Source: an uncultured Pelagibacteraceae bacterium
GTDB lineage: Bacteria; Pseudomonadota; Alphaproteobacteria; Pelagibacterales; Pelagibacteraceae
Assembly (NCBI GenBank): GCA_902567765.1
Contig: CACFNI010000002.1
Span: 1 to 64,000, forward strand
Direction: 5' to 3'
Length of the DNA: 64,000 bases
Both the position numbers and the translations under genes were made by a program. The notes beneath the pieces are model-generated. The model worked only from the letters and a program-made list of their open reading frames with translations, made no database searches and was not told the origin of the DNA. Each line of letters begins with the position of its first letter. Positions within the stretch are counted from its first letter, which is position 1. Of this stretch, positions 42,680 to 53,216 are shown piece by piece.

Positions 42680-44803
42680 ATGGAGAAAATCTATAAATAC
42701 CCAAAAGCAACGCAATGGATATTTTTATTATTAGTATTCTTTGGTTTATGTTTTGCAATAGACGTACCCGAAGGTTATGAATTTGCTAAAGCAGGTACAG
42801 AATTTATTGATAAAGATAAGTTAGATCAAACAAAATATAGTGTCTTTTGGAGGTTACCAGCATTTATTGCATGGATGCCTGGCTGGATAAATGAATCTGT
42901 GTTTTTTTTATTAAATGATTGGGCGCCAATAGAATATTTTGACAGCGATATTCAAGAAACCAAGACTCGTCCAGTAGTTTTACATATTACAAGAATAGTT
43001 TCTAGATCTATGCTTTTTATGATTGAATTTATCAGGGAAATTTTAATTGGAGGTGTTGAAACAGTTGTTGCTTTTACAAGTTGGGACTGGATTGATGCCA
43101 ATCCGTGGGCTGAACTTCCAGGTCTTCCATGGACTATTGTCGCTGGTGGTGCAATTCTATTAGGTCATAAGTTAAATGGAAGAAATCTTGCAATATTTGC
43201 TGGAATTACAATGTTTTACATTTCAACATTTGGTCAGTGGAAACCATCAATGCAAACTTTATCCTTTGTAATGGTAGCTGCTCCTATTTCTTTTATTTTG
43301 GGACTTGCTTTTGGAATTTGGGCTTACAAAAGTAAAAGAGTAGAAAATATTCTTAATCCTCTTTTAAATGTTGCACAAACAATGCCACATTACTCTTATC
43401 TAGTTCCTATAATGGTGTTATTTGGAATTGGAGATCATGCAGGTGCAATTGCTACAATTATTTTTGCAACACCTCCCATGGTTAGGTTAACCTTGTTAGG
43501 CTTAAGAAAAGTTTCCCCTGAAGTAATCGAGGCTGGCAAGATGAGTGGGTGTAATGATTTTCAATTACTATTTAAAGTTTTAATCCCAACCGCAAGAAGA
43601 GATATTTTAATTGGTGTGAACCAAGTAATTATGCAGTGTTTGGCAATGGCTGTGATTGCATCATTTATTGGTGCCAAAGGTTTAGGCTGGAATTTATTAT
43701 TAGCGCTAAACCAATTAAGAATAGGTTTAGCTTTAGAAGCAGGCATTTGTATTACTTTAATCGCAGTATTATTGGATAAAATGTCTTTAGCGTGGGCTAA
43801 CAAGCAAATAAATTATTTTGAAAATCCAACCTTTTTTCAAAGAAACAAATATCTAATAATTTTTTTTGGAGTTGTTTTTGGCGGATATATTTTATCTTAC
43901 ATAGGTACTTTTTATTTTAAAGAAGGTTTTAACTATTTATTTATTGTCCCACATAATAAAGGAATTTCAACAGAGGCATTTTGGAATTCAGGTGTCGATT
44001 GGATATTAGATAATTTTTTTGACCCTTTAAAAGTATTTAACACTTGGTTAATAACCGAAGTATTAATCCCTATGAAAAATGCATTTTTAAGAATGCCAGT
44101 AGTTGCTACTTTTATACTATTTATGGGTGCCGGTTATATTATTGGTGGTTTAAGGTCTGCAGTTGTTGTTGGAAGTTTTACTTTGTTCATAGCATTAACT
44201 GAATGGTGGGATAGAGCATTAATAACGATGTATATGGCAACTTTTGGAGTTATTGTTTCTGGAATTCTTGGAATTATTATTGGTACTTTAAGCGCTCAAA
44301 CAAAAACAAGCATAAGAATCACTCTTGCTGTTTGTGACACACTCCAAACTTTTCCATCTTTTATTTATTTAATACCTGTAATTATGCTTTTTGGAGTAAC
44401 AGACACATCTGTTTTAATTGCAGTTGTAATTTATGCCACAATTCCTGCAACCAGGTACACGATTGAGGGATTAAGAAGTGTTCCCACAGCACTACACGAT
44501 GCTGGATCAATGTCAGGAGTAAATAGATTGCAGAGATGGTTAAAAATAGAATTACCACTTGCCTTTCCACATATGATGTTAGGGATAAACCAAACTGTTG
44601 TTTTTGCTTTATTCATGGTAATTATAGGAGCAATGATTGGAACAACTGACCTAGGACAATATATATTAAAAGCTCTTTCAGATAGACAAGGTACAGGTAA
44701 CGGATTGATGCTTGGTTTATGTGTTGCATTCATTGGTTTGGCAGTAGATAATTTAATTAGAACTTGGGCAGATCATAGAAAGAAACTTCTAGGATTAGAT
44801 TAG
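42680..44803 (+). CDS. tmoV: ABC transporter permease, tandem-duplicated, for TMAO/quaternary amines
   Basis: 707 residues, about twice a standard ProW permease. Two binding-protein-dependent permease domains are fused, each with its cytoplasmic coupling loop: EAGKMSGCNDFQLLFKVLIP in the first half and DAGSMSGVNRLQRWLKIELP in the second. A single gene can thus supply both halves of the channel. This double-length form is that of TmoV-type TMAO importers. gpsA-like gene starts 4 bases after. Confidence 0.88.
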   Translation: MEKIYKYPKATQWIFLLLVFFGLCFAIDVPEGYEFAKAGTEFIDKDKLDQTKYSVFWRLPAFIAWMPGWINESVFFLLNDWAPIEYFDSDIQETKTRPVVLHITRIVSRSMLFMIEFIREILIGGVETVVAFTSWDWIDANPWAELPGLPWTIVAGGAILLGHKLNGRNLAIFAGITMFYISTFGQWKPSMQTLSFVMVAAPISFILGLAFGIWAYKSKRVENILNPLLNVAQTMPHYSYLVPIMVLFGIGDHAGAIATIIFATPPMVRLTLLGLRKVSPEVIEAGKMSGCNDFQLLFKVLIPTARRDILIGVNQVIMQCLAMAVIASFIGAKGLGWNLLLALNQLRIGLALEAGICITLIAVLLDKMSLAWANKQINYFENPTFFQRNKYLIIFFGVVFGGYILSYIGTFYFKEGFNYLFIVPHNKGISTEAFWNSGVDWILDNFFDPLKVFNTWLITEVLIPMKNAFLRMPVVATFILFMGAGYIIGGLRSAVVVGSFTLFIALTEWWDRALITMYMATFGVIVSGILGIIIGTLSAQTKTSIRITLAVCDTLQTFPSFIYLIPVIMLFGVTDTSVLIAVVIYATIPATRYTIEGLRSVPTALHDAGSMSGVNRLQRWLKIELPLAFPHMMLGINQTVVFALFMVIIGAMIGTTDLGQYILKALSDRQGTGNGLMLGLCVAFIGLAVDNLIRTWADHRKKLLGLD

Positions 44804-44807
44804 TTGT

Positions 44808-45767
44808 ATGGCTAAAATTTTAGTAATTGGTGGTGGAGCCATGGGCTCAGCATTTACAGTGCCATGTATTGATAATAATAACAAAGTAACAATTACGGAA
44901 CCTTATAGTAAAAATTTTATTAGAGACTTAACCTCTAAAAAAAAATTTCATTCTAGTTTAAAACTTAATCTTTCAAAAAAATTAAAATTTAAAAAATTCT
45001 CTAAAAATTTATGGAATGAAAAGTTTGATTTAATTGTAATTGCTTTAAGTTTAAATGGTATAGATTTTATAGGTAAAGAACTAAAAAATTACAGAATTAA
45101 AACCCCAATTTTAGTACTAACTAAAGGACTAAAGTATGAAAAAAAAACTAAACAGATAATTACAATCTCAGAAAAGCTTAAAAAAAATTATAATTTAAAA
45201 AACATTTCTGTTTTAAAAGGTCCTTGTTTAGCAAAAGAGTTAGCAAGAAAAAATCAAACAAGTGTAATTATAGCTAATAAAAATATTATAACTGCAAAAA
45301 AAATTGGTAAACTTATTTCTACAAAATATTATTTAATCGAATTTTCAAAAGATATAAAGGGTGTAGAGGTTTGTTCGGCAATAAAAAATATATATTCAAT
45401 GTTAATTGGAGCAGGCCAAAGTTTAAATACATCGTCTAGCTTATTCCAAAGATCAATTAACGAAATGAAATATTTAACAAAATATTTTAAAGGAAAAGAA
45501 CTAACCACTTTAGGACTTGCTGGTGTTGGTGATTTGTATGTTAGTGCCTCAGGAGGAAGAAATAGTAAGATGGGTGGTTATCTAGGCAAAGGATATAAAT
45601 TTAAAACTGCAAAAAAAAAATTTATGCCAAAAGACACTGTTGAGGGAGAACAACTTGCAAGAGAAATAGCACCATTTATATTAAAAAAAATTAACAAAAA
45701 GAAGGTCCCATTAATGATTAATTTGCTAAGAGCAATTTTGAATAATAAAAAACTTAAAATTAGTTAA
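44808..45767 (+). CDS. GpsA-like NAD(P)-dependent glycerol-3-phosphate dehydrogenase family protein
   Basis: 319 residues. Family motifs are present: VIGGGAMGSAF (nucleotide binding), SVLKGPCLAKELA, KGVEVCSAIKNIYSM (catalytic Lys region) and LAGVGDLYVSASGGRNSKMGGYLGKG (substrate Arg/Asn region). The N-terminal half is unusually Lys-rich and diverged, so it may be a paralogue with another substrate rather than the housekeeping phospholipid enzyme. It follows tmoV by 4 bases and precedes Fe-ADH, all on the same strand. Confidence 0.75.
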   Translation: MAKILVIGGGAMGSAFTVPCIDNNNKVTITEPYSKNFIRDLTSKKKFHSSLKLNLSKKLKFKKFSKNLWNEKFDLIVIALSLNGIDFIGKELKNYRIKTPILVLTKGLKYEKKTKQIITISEKLKKNYNLKNISVLKGPCLAKELARKNQTSVIIANKNIITAKKIGKLISTKYYLIEFSKDIKGVEVCSAIKNIYSMLIGAGQSLNTSSSLFQRSINEMKYLTKYFKGKELTTLGLAGVGDLYVSASGGRNSKMGGYLGKGYKFKTAKKKFMPKDTVEGEQLAREIAPFILKKINKKKVPLMINLLRAILNNKKLKIS

Positions 45768-45773
45768 TAATAT

Positions 45774-46931
45774 ATGAAATCAAATTGGAATTATCCAACA
45801 ACTGTTTGGGTTGGAGAAAATAGAGTCAATGATTTAGTAAATGCATGTCTTATTTTAAAAATAAAAAAACCTTTATTTGTTACAGATAAAAATTTAATTA
45901 ATTTACATTTTATAAAAAAAATTATTTCTGAAACCGAAAAAAAAATTAATAAATTAAATATCTTTTCAAATTTTACAGGTAATCCAACTGGAAAAAATGT
46001 AGAAGATGGAGTAAAAGAATTTAAAAACTATAGTTGCGATGGAGTAGTTGCTGTAGGAGGGGGAAGCGCTCTAGATGTTGGAAAAGCTATTGCGTTTATG
46101 TCAGGTCAAACAAGACCAATTTGGGATTTTGAAGATATCGATGATTACTGGAAAAGAGCAGACGAAAATGATATTGCACCTATAATAGCAGTTCCTACAA
46201 CTGCTGGAACGGGATCTGAAACGGGTAGGGCGTCAGCAATTATAAATGAGAGAACTGGTGTCAAAAAAATAATATTTCACCCAAAATTTTTACCCTCTAT
46301 AGTTATTTTAGATCCAGTTTTAACAATTGATTTATCTCCAAGGTTAACGGCCGCAACGGGAATGGACGCTCTTGCTCATAATTTAGAGGCATTTTGTTCA
46401 CCAGGTTTTCATCCTATGGCAGATGGAATTTCAATTCAGGGAATGAAGTTGATAAAAAAATCTCTTTTAAAGGCTGTGAAAAATGGAAAAGACTTGAGTG
46501 CTAGGTCAGATTTATTAGCTGCAGCAAGCATGGGATCTACCGCTTTTCAAAAGGGGCTTGGTGCAATTCATTCTTTAAGTCATCCAATAAACGCTCAATT
46601 TAATCTTCATCACGGCTTATCCAATGCAATATTTATGCCATATGTTTTAAGTTTTAATAAAAATATAATTCAAGATAAAATTATTTCTATTTGCGACTAC
46701 CTTGGTTTAAATAAAAACTTTGAAAGTTTTCTCGAATGGATCTTAAATTTAAGAGAAGAACTAAATATACCTCATAAACTTTCTGATGTTATTGATCCTG
46801 ATAAAATTGATTTAGAAAAATTGTCTGAAATGGCCTTTAATGATCCGTCTACAGCTGGAAATCCAGTAAATTTAAAAAAAGATGATTTAAAAAAAATGTA
46901 TGAACATAGCTTAATAGGAGATTTGTTTTGA
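45774..46931 (+). CDS. Iron-containing alcohol dehydrogenase
   Basis: 385 residues of the group III Fe-ADH family. NAD(P) binding is shown by DGVVAVGGGSALDVGKA, followed by VPTTAGTGSETGR. Metal ligands lie in TGMDALAHNLEAFCSP (Asp and His), then AIHSLSHPINAQFNLHHGLSNAIFMP (two His). Such an enzyme in Pelagibacter has been implicated in methanol/short-chain alcohol or formaldehyde-level oxidation. Placement between the TMAO importer and glutathione genes fits a C1 or aldehyde role. Its stop overlaps the next start (TTGA). Confidence 0.9.
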   Translation: MKSNWNYPTTVWVGENRVNDLVNACLILKIKKPLFVTDKNLINLHFIKKIISETEKKINKLNIFSNFTGNPTGKNVEDGVKEFKNYSCDGVVAVGGGSALDVGKAIAFMSGQTRPIWDFEDIDDYWKRADENDIAPIIAVPTTAGTGSETGRASAIINERTGVKKIIFHPKFLPSIVILDPVLTIDLSPRLTAATGMDALAHNLEAFCSPGFHPMADGISIQGMKLIKKSLLKAVKNGKDLSARSDLLAAASMGSTAFQKGLGAIHSLSHPINAQFNLHHGLSNAIFMPYVLSFNKNIIQDKIISICDYLGLNKNFESFLEWILNLREELNIPHKLSDVIDPDKIDLEKLSEMAFNDPSTAGNPVNLKKDDLKKMYEHSLIGDLF

Positions 46932-47719
46932 TCAAAAAAATTTTAATCGTTGAGGGAAATTTGAGAGAGGAAAATCAGAGTTTTACGGAAGGTGGAATTA
47001 AAACCCATACAGAAAGTTTAAGGGATAGTATAGATTATTTTACAAAAAAATTAGAGATTGACGTTGTGAATCCATCATCTGATAAAAATATATCAGATAA
47101 AGTTGAAGATCTAAACAAATATGATGGGCTAATATGGGGTGGAAGTAGTCTGAATATTTATAATGATACAGTTGAAATTAGAAGACAGATTGAGTTTATG
47201 AGAGAATGTCAAAAAAAAATAAAAAAAATTTTGGCTATTTGTTGGGGTATGCAAGTAGCCGTAACAGTGGCAGGTGGTGAAGTTAAAAAATGTTTAAAGG
47301 GGGCTCATAGAGGAATTGCTCATAATATTGAAATTAATAACATAGGTTTAAGACACAAGATTTACAAAGACAAAAAAAAAAAATTCAATACACCGGCATT
47401 TAATTTTGATGAGGTAGTTACATTACCATCAAAATCAGTTTTACTTTCTTCAAATCCATTAAATAAAGTAATGGGTTTGAATTTTAAAATAGGAGAAAGT
47501 GACATATGGGGCATTCAATATCATCCTGAAATCACTTATAGTAAAATGATTAGTTTAATTCATTTTAGAAGAGAGCGTTTGCTCAACAAACAAGCATTTA
47601 AAGATGATGATGAGATTAATGAATATGTAAAGATTATAGAAGAGGAAAAAAAATTATCTGATAAAGATTCTAGAATGTTGGAACTTAAAAATTGGTTGGA
47701 ATTCTTAAATGAAAATTAG
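46928..47719 (+). CDS. Class I glutamine amidotransferase-like protein
   Basis: 263 residues from TTG 46928. The catalytic triad is visible: Cys in ILAICWGMQVA (nucleophile elbow) and His-Pro-Glu in IWGIQYHPEITYS, like GMP-synthase-type amidotransferases. No synthase domain is attached. Stand-alone members include gamma-glutamyl peptidases. Placed directly before gshA (11-base overlap) and gshB, it may process gamma-glutamyl compounds; this is inference. Confidence 0.8.
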   Translation: MIKKILIVEGNLREENQSFTEGGIKTHTESLRDSIDYFTKKLEIDVVNPSSDKNISDKVEDLNKYDGLIWGGSSLNIYNDTVEIRRQIEFMRECQKKIKKILAICWGMQVAVTVAGGEVKKCLKGAHRGIAHNIEINNIGLRHKIYKDKKKKFNTPAFNFDEVVTLPSKSVLLSSNPLNKVMGLNFKIGESDIWGIQYHPEITYSKMISLIHFRRERLLNKQAFKDDDEINEYVKIIEEEKKLSDKDSRMLELKNWLEFLNEN

Positions 47720-48950
47720 ATCAAAAGATGATATTATTGAATATTTTAAAAGTGGATATAAAAAAAAATTATCCATTGGAGTTGAAAATGAGAAGTTTAT
47801 ATTTGATGATAAATTGGGTTCTCGAGCAAATTTTAATCAAATTTCAAAAGTTTTAGAATTTTTAAAAAAATTTGGCTGGAGTGAGATCAAGGAAGATCAA
47901 AATTTAATTGGATTAAAAAAAAAAGATCAATCAATTACATTGGAACCTGGTAATCAAATAGAGTTATCAGGTGGATTATGTAAAAATATTCATCAAGTAT
48001 GTTCAGAATCTTATGAATTTCAAAAACAACTAGATGAAGCTTGTAAAAAATTAGAACTTAGAACGCTTTCAATAGGGTATGATCCTTTAACGGAATTAAA
48101 CGATGTGCCCAATAATCCAAAAAAAAGATACAAAATTATGACAGAAGAAATGCCCAAAAATGGGGAACTTAGTCTTGATATGATGTACCATACATGTGGC
48201 ACTCAAATTAATTTGGATTATACATCCGAGGAGGATTTTAAGAGAAAATTTAAAGTTATTTCCTATTTGACTCCTCTTACAATAGCTCTATTTTCTAACT
48301 CAGCAATAAAGAATGGTAAAGCGTCCGGCTTCTTATCTTATAGATCAAAAGTTTGGCAAAATACTTCTAGAGGAGGTTTGCCTGATATATTTTTAGAAGA
48401 TATTACTTTTGAAAAGTATGCAGATTTTTTTCTTAATTTTCCCTTGCTTTTTTTATACGAAAATAATGAATATAAATTTTCAAACGGAAAAACTTTTAAT
48501 TTCTTGATTGAAAAAGAAAAGGCAAATAAAAAAAATCTTGAATTACATTTGTCTACTGTTTTCACTGAATTAAGGTTAAAAAAATATATTGAATTAAGAT
48601 CTTTGGATGCATGTGAATGGGATTGTCACTGCGCGGGTCCTGCGTTTTTTACAGGATTAATATACGGTGGTTTAGATGAGACTTATGAAATTATAAAAAA
48701 TTGGAAAAAAGATAATATTAAAGAAGCCTATCTAGCAACCTGTAAAAATGGATTAAGAACTGAAATTAATGGAAAAGATATACTTTATTGGTCTAAACAA
48801 CTATTAAAAATCTCAAAGAATGGTTTACAAAAAAGATCCTTTTTAAATAAAAAAAAAAATGATGAAACAATTTATTTGAAAAATATTGAAAATATTCTAA
48901 TGAATAATCTTACAAAAGCAGAAGAGGAACTGAATAAACTAAAAAAATGA
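47709..48950 (+). CDS. gshA: Glutamate-cysteine ligase (plant/alphaproteobacterial type)
   Basis: 413 residues of the GCS2 superfamily. Motifs include SIGVENEKFIF, ITLEPGNQIELSGG, DMMYHTCGTQINLDY, YRSKVWQNTSRGGLP and TELRLKKYIELRSLDACEWD. It makes gamma-glutamylcysteine, the first step of glutathione synthesis. The gene overlaps its neighbours by 11 and 4 bases, indicating one operon with the amidotransferase and gshB. Confidence 0.9.
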   Translation: MKIRSKDDIIEYFKSGYKKKLSIGVENEKFIFDDKLGSRANFNQISKVLEFLKKFGWSEIKEDQNLIGLKKKDQSITLEPGNQIELSGGLCKNIHQVCSESYEFQKQLDEACKKLELRTLSIGYDPLTELNDVPNNPKKRYKIMTEEMPKNGELSLDMMYHTCGTQINLDYTSEEDFKRKFKVISYLTPLTIALFSNSAIKNGKASGFLSYRSKVWQNTSRGGLPDIFLEDITFEKYADFFLNFPLLFLYENNEYKFSNGKTFNFLIEKEKANKKNLELHLSTVFTELRLKKYIELRSLDACEWDCHCAGPAFFTGLIYGGLDETYEIIKNWKKDNIKEAYLATCKNGLRTEINGKDILYWSKQLLKISKNGLQKRSFLNKKKNDETIYLKNIENILMNNLTKAEEELNKLKK

Positions 48951-49876
48951 AAAAAATTATAGCAATACAATCAAATAATCTTAAAAAAATAAATATTAAA
49001 ACCGATACAACTTTATTGCTAGCATTGGAAGCACAAAAAAGGGGATTTAAAATTGTCTGGTATGAAACTAAAGATTTAAATTTAATAAAATCAAAAATTA
49101 TTGTATTTGGAAAAATTATTCAATTTTTTGAAAATAGAAAAAAATTTTTCAAGGTAGTAAAAAATATTAAGTTTGATTTAAACAATGCAAATTTTGTATT
49201 AATCAGACAAAATCCACCATTTAACTTAGATTATATAAATTCAACTTATTATTTAGATTACTTAAATTCAAAGAAAATAATTAATAACCCTACCTCTGTA
49301 AGAAATGTGTCTGAAAAGTTTTTTTCCTCAAATTTCTTTAAGTATATGCCTAAAACAATTTTTACAAAAAATTTTAATGAGATAAAAATTTTTTTGAGAA
49401 GTAATAAAAAAATAGTAATTAAACCAATTAATGGTTATGCAGGAAAAAATATATTATTTTTAACTAATAAATTAAATAAAAAAAATATAGAAAAGTACCT
49501 TCAAAAATTTAACCATGTTATGGTCCAAAAATATCTTCCTAAAGTAAAAAATGGCGATAAAAGAGTATTTATAATAAATGGTAAAGTAAAAGGAGCAATA
49601 AGAAGATTGCCCAAAAAAGGTTCAATATTATCAAATATTTCTCAAGGTGGTGTTGCGCACAAAACTTCATTGAACTCAAGAGAGCTTAAAATTTCTAGAA
49701 TAGTAGCGAAAAAATTGAAAAATAGTAATATTTTTTTTGCAGGTATAGATTTAGTTGGTGGTTTTTTGATTGGAGATATTAATGTTACTTCGCCAACTGG
49801 ATTACCTCAATATAGAAATTTAACTGGTAAGAATTTAGCTGTTGATTTCTGGGATGAGCTTGAAAAACTAAAATAG
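48947..49876 (+). CDS. gshB: Glutathione synthetase
   Basis: 309 residues, ATP-grasp fold. [15 protein letters not shown] and [13 protein letters not shown] are N-domain features of GshB; the ATP-grasp core has [38 protein letters not shown], the Gly-rich loop [14 protein letters not shown], and [23 protein letters not shown]. It adds glycine to gamma-glutamylcysteine. Overlaps gshA by 4 bases and the convergent fhs gene by 9 bases. Confidence 0.88.
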   Translation: MKKIIAIQSNNLKKINIKTDTTLLLALEAQKRGFKIVWYETKDLNLIKSKIIVFGKIIQFFENRKKFFKVVKNIKFDLNNANFVLIRQNPPFNLDYINSTYYLDYLNSKKIINNPTSVRNVSEKFFSSNFFKYMPKTIFTKNFNEIKIFLRSNKKIVIKPINGYAGKNILFLTNKLNKKNIEKYLQKFNHVMVQKYLPKVKNGDKRVFIINGKVKGAIRRLPKKGSILSNISQGGVAHKTSLNSRELKISRIVAKKLKNSNIFFAGIDLVGGFLIGDINVTSPTGLPQYRNLTGKNLAVDFWDELEKLK

Positions 49877-51553
49877 ACCCTCTACCTCACCATCTTTATT
49901 TATTTTAATTTTTTCTGCTGCTGGTCTTTCAGGAAGTCCTGGCATAGTCATTATTTCTCCACAAACTACTACAATAAACTCGGCTCCTGAGGAAAGACTT
50001 ACTTCCCTTAGGGGAAGAACATGGCCAGTAGGCGCCCCCTTTAAACTAGGATCAGTCGAAAAGCTATATTGAGTTTTAGCAACACAAATTGGGAGTTTGC
50101 CGTATCCATTTTTCTCAAAATTTTTTAATTGATTTCTTATTTTTGTATCCGCTACAACTTCACTTGCGTGATAGATTTCTTGGGCAATTTTCTCAATTTT
50201 CTTAAATAAAGGAAGTTTATCTTCGTATAAGAATTTAAAAGTATTTTTACCCTTTTTACAAATCTTTACTACAGTATTAGCAAGATCTTTTGTGCCGTTT
50301 CCTCCGTCAGACCAATGTGTACATAATGATATATCCACACCAAAATTTTTACAAAAATCTATTAAAAAATTTACTTCTTTGTTTGAGTCTGCAGCAAAGT
50401 GATTTACAGCCACCGCTACCGGTATCCCAAACTTTCTAGTATTATTTATATGCCTTTCTAAATTTGCTAAACCTTTTTTTAGAGCATCTAAGTTCTCTTT
50501 TTTTAATTCATCTTTTTTTACACCACCATGCATTTTAAGAGCTCTTATTGTTGCGACTATGACAACACAATCTGGTTTAAGATTAGATTTTCTACACTTA
50601 ATGTCTATAAATTTTTCAGCACCAAGGTCTGCTCCAAATCCAGCTTCTGTAATTACATAATCTGATAATTTTAATGCTGCCTTTGTAGCAATTACTGAAT
50701 TACACCCATGGGCGATATTCGCAAAAGGACCTCCATGAATAATTGCAGGATTATTTTCTAAAGTTTGGGTAATATTTGGTCTGATTGCATCTTTCAAAAG
50801 AACAGTCATAGGTCCTTCCGCTTTAAGATCTTTCGCATAAATTGGTTTTTTATCTCTAGTGTATCCAATGGTAATATTTCCAATTCTTTTTTCTAAATCC
50901 TTTAAATCTTTTGATAAGCAAAAGATCGCCATAATTTCAGAAGCTACAGATATGTCAAAGCCATCTTGTCTAGGATATCCATTTGCAATTCCCCCAAGAT
51001 CAACAACAATAGATCTCAATGATCTATCATTCATATCTATCGCTCTTTTCCATACAATTCTTCTTACATCTATATTTAATTTATTACCCCAATAAATATG
51101 GTTATCTATTAACGCTGATAGTAAATTGTGTGCAGAAGTAATAGCGTGAAAATCTCCTGTAAAATGTAAATTTATTTGTTCCATAGGAACTACCTGTGCA
51201 TAACCACCACCCGCAGCCCCGCCTTTCATTCCAAACGATGGACCTAAGCTAGGCTCTCTAAGGCATACTATGGACTTTTTACCAATTTTATTTAAACCAT
51301 CACAAAGGCCAACTGATGTTGTTGTTTTTCCTTCACCAGCTGGAGTTGGCGTTATTGCTGTAACCAAAATTAATTTTCCATTTTTTTTGTCCTTAAGTTT
51401 TTCCAAATAATCAGATTTAATTTTCGCCATATATCTTCCAATTGGACTATAGGCACCTGGTTTATCTGGGACATTTATGCCATCAAGAACTTCTTGAATG
51501 GGTTTCATTTTTGCCGCTCTGGCAATTTCAATATCTGATTTCACTTTTCTCAT
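49868..51553 (-). CDS. fhs: Formate-tetrahydrofolate ligase
   Basis: 561 residues. P-loop [13 protein letters not shown] (about 69-80), [72 protein letters not shown] and [19 protein letters not shown] blocks are all there. It interconverts formate, THF and 10-formyl-THF with ATP, linking methyl oxidation to formate and to C1 biosynthesis. It is divergent from soxB; a TATAAA on the minus strand (51571 to 51566) twelve bases before ATG may be its -10. Confidence 0.96.
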   Translation of the reverse strand: MRKVKSDIEIARAAKMKPIQEVLDGINVPDKPGAYSPIGRYMAKIKSDYLEKLKDKKNGKLILVTAITPTPAGEGKTTTSVGLCDGLNKIGKKSIVCLREPSLGPSFGMKGGAAGGGYAQVVPMEQINLHFTGDFHAITSAHNLLSALIDNHIYWGNKLNIDVRRIVWKRAIDMNDRSLRSIVVDLGGIANGYPRQDGFDISVASEIMAIFCLSKDLKDLEKRIGNITIGYTRDKKPIYAKDLKAEGPMTVLLKDAIRPNITQTLENNPAIIHGGPFANIAHGCNSVIATKAALKLSDYVITEAGFGADLGAEKFIDIKCRKSNLKPDCVVIVATIRALKMHGGVKKDELKKENLDALKKGLANLERHINNTRKFGIPVAVAVNHFAADSNKEVNFLIDFCKNFGVDISLCTHWSDGGNGTKDLANTVVKICKKGKNTFKFLYEDKLPLFKKIEKIAQEIYHASEVVADTKIRNQLKNFEKNGYGKLPICVAKTQYSFSTDPSLKGAPTGHVLPLREVSLSSGAEFIVVVCGEIMTMPGLPERPAAEKIKINKDGEVEGLF

Positions 51554-51675
51554 AAATAATGGCTTTTTATACCCTCTAAAACCATTTGAAGCTGGATTAG
51601 TATCTCTTTTTTTTGAATTTTGAAAGTTCTAAAAAATATATATAAAAAAAATAAAGAACTAATTATACTTATTGC

Positions 51676-51683
51676 TATAAAAT
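51676..51683 (+). promoter_or_regulatory. -10 region just before soxB
   Basis: The octamer TATAAAAT at 51676-51683 ends six bases before ATG 51690. Read as TATAAA or TAAAAT it places transcription start within a few bases of the start codon, with no ribosome-binding site in between. -35 not obvious. Confidence 0.35.
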
Positions 51684-51689
51684 TTTAGC

Positions 51690-52946
51690 ATGCAAAAATA
51701 CTCAGTATTTAGTTTATTTAAGAATGCCTTGAAAGGTCATAAAGATTGGGAAGTTGCCTGGAAAGACCCAAATCCTAAAGAAGAATATGATGTCATTATA
51801 ATTGGCGGCGGTGGTCATGGTTTGGCTACCGCATATTACCTAGCTAAAGAACATAACATTACTAATATTGCGATAGTAGAGAAGGGTTGGATTGGTGGAG
51901 GTAACGTAGGTAGAAATACAACAATACTAAGATCAAATTACATGCATGATGAAAATGGCCTCTTCTATGAAAAAGGAATGGAGTTATGGAGAAATATGAG
52001 CCAAGAGCTCAACTTTAATGTGATGTTTTCACCGAGAGGCATTATTAATTTAGCTCATTCCGATGCTCAAATGAATGCATATGCTCGGAGAGGAAATTCC
52101 ATGAAATTAAATGGAATTGATGCAGAGCTTTTAGGAAGAGAAGAAATAAAAAAACTGGTTCCTATATTAGATTTTTCTGAAAATGTTAGATTTCCAATTT
52201 TTGGTGGTCTAATGCAACCAAGTGGTGGAACTGCAAGACACGATGCAGTTGCTTGGGGATACGCAAGGCAAGCCGACTCCATGGGAGTGGACATTATTCA
52301 ACACTGCGAGGTAACTGGATTTGATGTTGTTAATGGAAAAATAAAAGGAATACAAACTTCTAGAGGAAATATAAAAGCTAAAAAGGTTGGATTATGTGTA
52401 GCTGGCAGTACTTCAGTTTTAGCAGAGATGTTAAATATGACGTTACCTTTAGAAACTCATTTATTACAAGCTTGTGTGTCTGAACCAATTAAACCAATAC
52501 TAGATCACGTTGTAACTTTTGGTGCAGGACATTTTTATTGCAGCCAATCTGACAAAGGTGAGATGGTAATGGGTGGAGATTTAGATGGTTATAATAGTTA
52601 TGCTCAAAGAGGTAATTTACCAACTTTGCAACATGTCCTTACAGAGGGAATAGCTATGCTTCCATTTTTAAGTAAGCTTAAAATGTTAAGAACTTGGGGT
52701 GGAATTATGGATATGTCAATGGATGGATCGCCAATAATTGATAAAACACACATAGAAGGATTATATTTAAATTGCGGATGGTGCTATGGAGGTTTTAAGG
52801 CTACACCAGTTTCAGGTTGGACATTTGCACATACAATTGCTCAAGACAGAGTTCATGATTTAAATGCTGGATTTAATTTAAACAGATTTAATACAGGGCA
52901 TTTAATTGATGAAAAAGGCCTTGGTACAAAAACTTGGATATCTTAG
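51690..52946 (+). CDS. soxB: Sarcosine oxidase beta / N-methylglutamate dehydrogenase subunit (SoxB/MgdA-type)
   Basis: 418 residues. FAD motif VIIIGGGGHGLATAYYL, GGNVGRNTTILRSNY, and the covalent-flavin region GGTARHDAVAWGYARQADSMG, whose His is the FMN attachment site in heterotetrameric sarcosine oxidases. The C-terminus has LYLNCGWCYGGFKATPVSGW. First of four contiguous genes (B, D, A, G order). With gmaS and mgsABC in the same window the complex may be N-methylglutamate dehydrogenase (mgdA) rather than sarcosine oxidase; sequence alone does not decide. Confidence 0.9.
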   Translation: MQKYSVFSLFKNALKGHKDWEVAWKDPNPKEEYDVIIIGGGGHGLATAYYLAKEHNITNIAIVEKGWIGGGNVGRNTTILRSNYMHDENGLFYEKGMELWRNMSQELNFNVMFSPRGIINLAHSDAQMNAYARRGNSMKLNGIDAELLGREEIKKLVPILDFSENVRFPIFGGLMQPSGGTARHDAVAWGYARQADSMGVDIIQHCEVTGFDVVNGKIKGIQTSRGNIKAKKVGLCVAGSTSVLAEMLNMTLPLETHLLQACVSEPIKPILDHVVTFGAGHFYCSQSDKGEMVMGGDLDGYNSYAQRGNLPTLQHVLTEGIAMLPFLSKLKMLRTWGGIMDMSMDGSPIIDKTHIEGLYLNCGWCYGGFKATPVSGWTFAHTIAQDRVHDLNAGFNLNRFNTGHLIDEKGLGTKTWIS

Positions 52947-53213
52947 ATGCTATATATTTTTTGTCCTCATTGCGGTTTAAGATCACAAAATGAATTTGCT
53001 TATGGTGGAGATGGGAGTGTAAAAAGACCAACTTTAAATAAAGAGGTCTCAGATAAGGAATGGGATAATTTTGTTTATAATAGAAAAAGTCCTAGAGGAA
53101 AACATGTTGAACTTTGGCATCATATTTCAGGATGTAGACAGTGGATTAAAGTTCAAAGAGATACTGTAACTCATGAAATTTTTAAAACAGTGAGTGCAGA
53201 TAAAGAAATATAA
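52947..53213 (+). CDS. soxD: Sarcosine oxidase delta / MgdB-type zinc subunit
   Basis: 88 residues. Zinc-binding pattern CPHCGLRSQNEFAYGGD near the N-terminus, with distal ligands HHISGCRQW. The segment RKSPRGKHVELWHH is typical. The small subunit stabilises the heterotetramer. It starts immediately after the soxB stop and ends 3 bases before soxA. Confidence 0.92.
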   Translation: MLYIFCPHCGLRSQNEFAYGGDGSVKRPTLNKEVSDKEWDNFVYNRKSPRGKHVELWHHISGCRQWIKVQRDTVTHEIFKTVSADKEI

Positions 53214-53216
53214 ACT

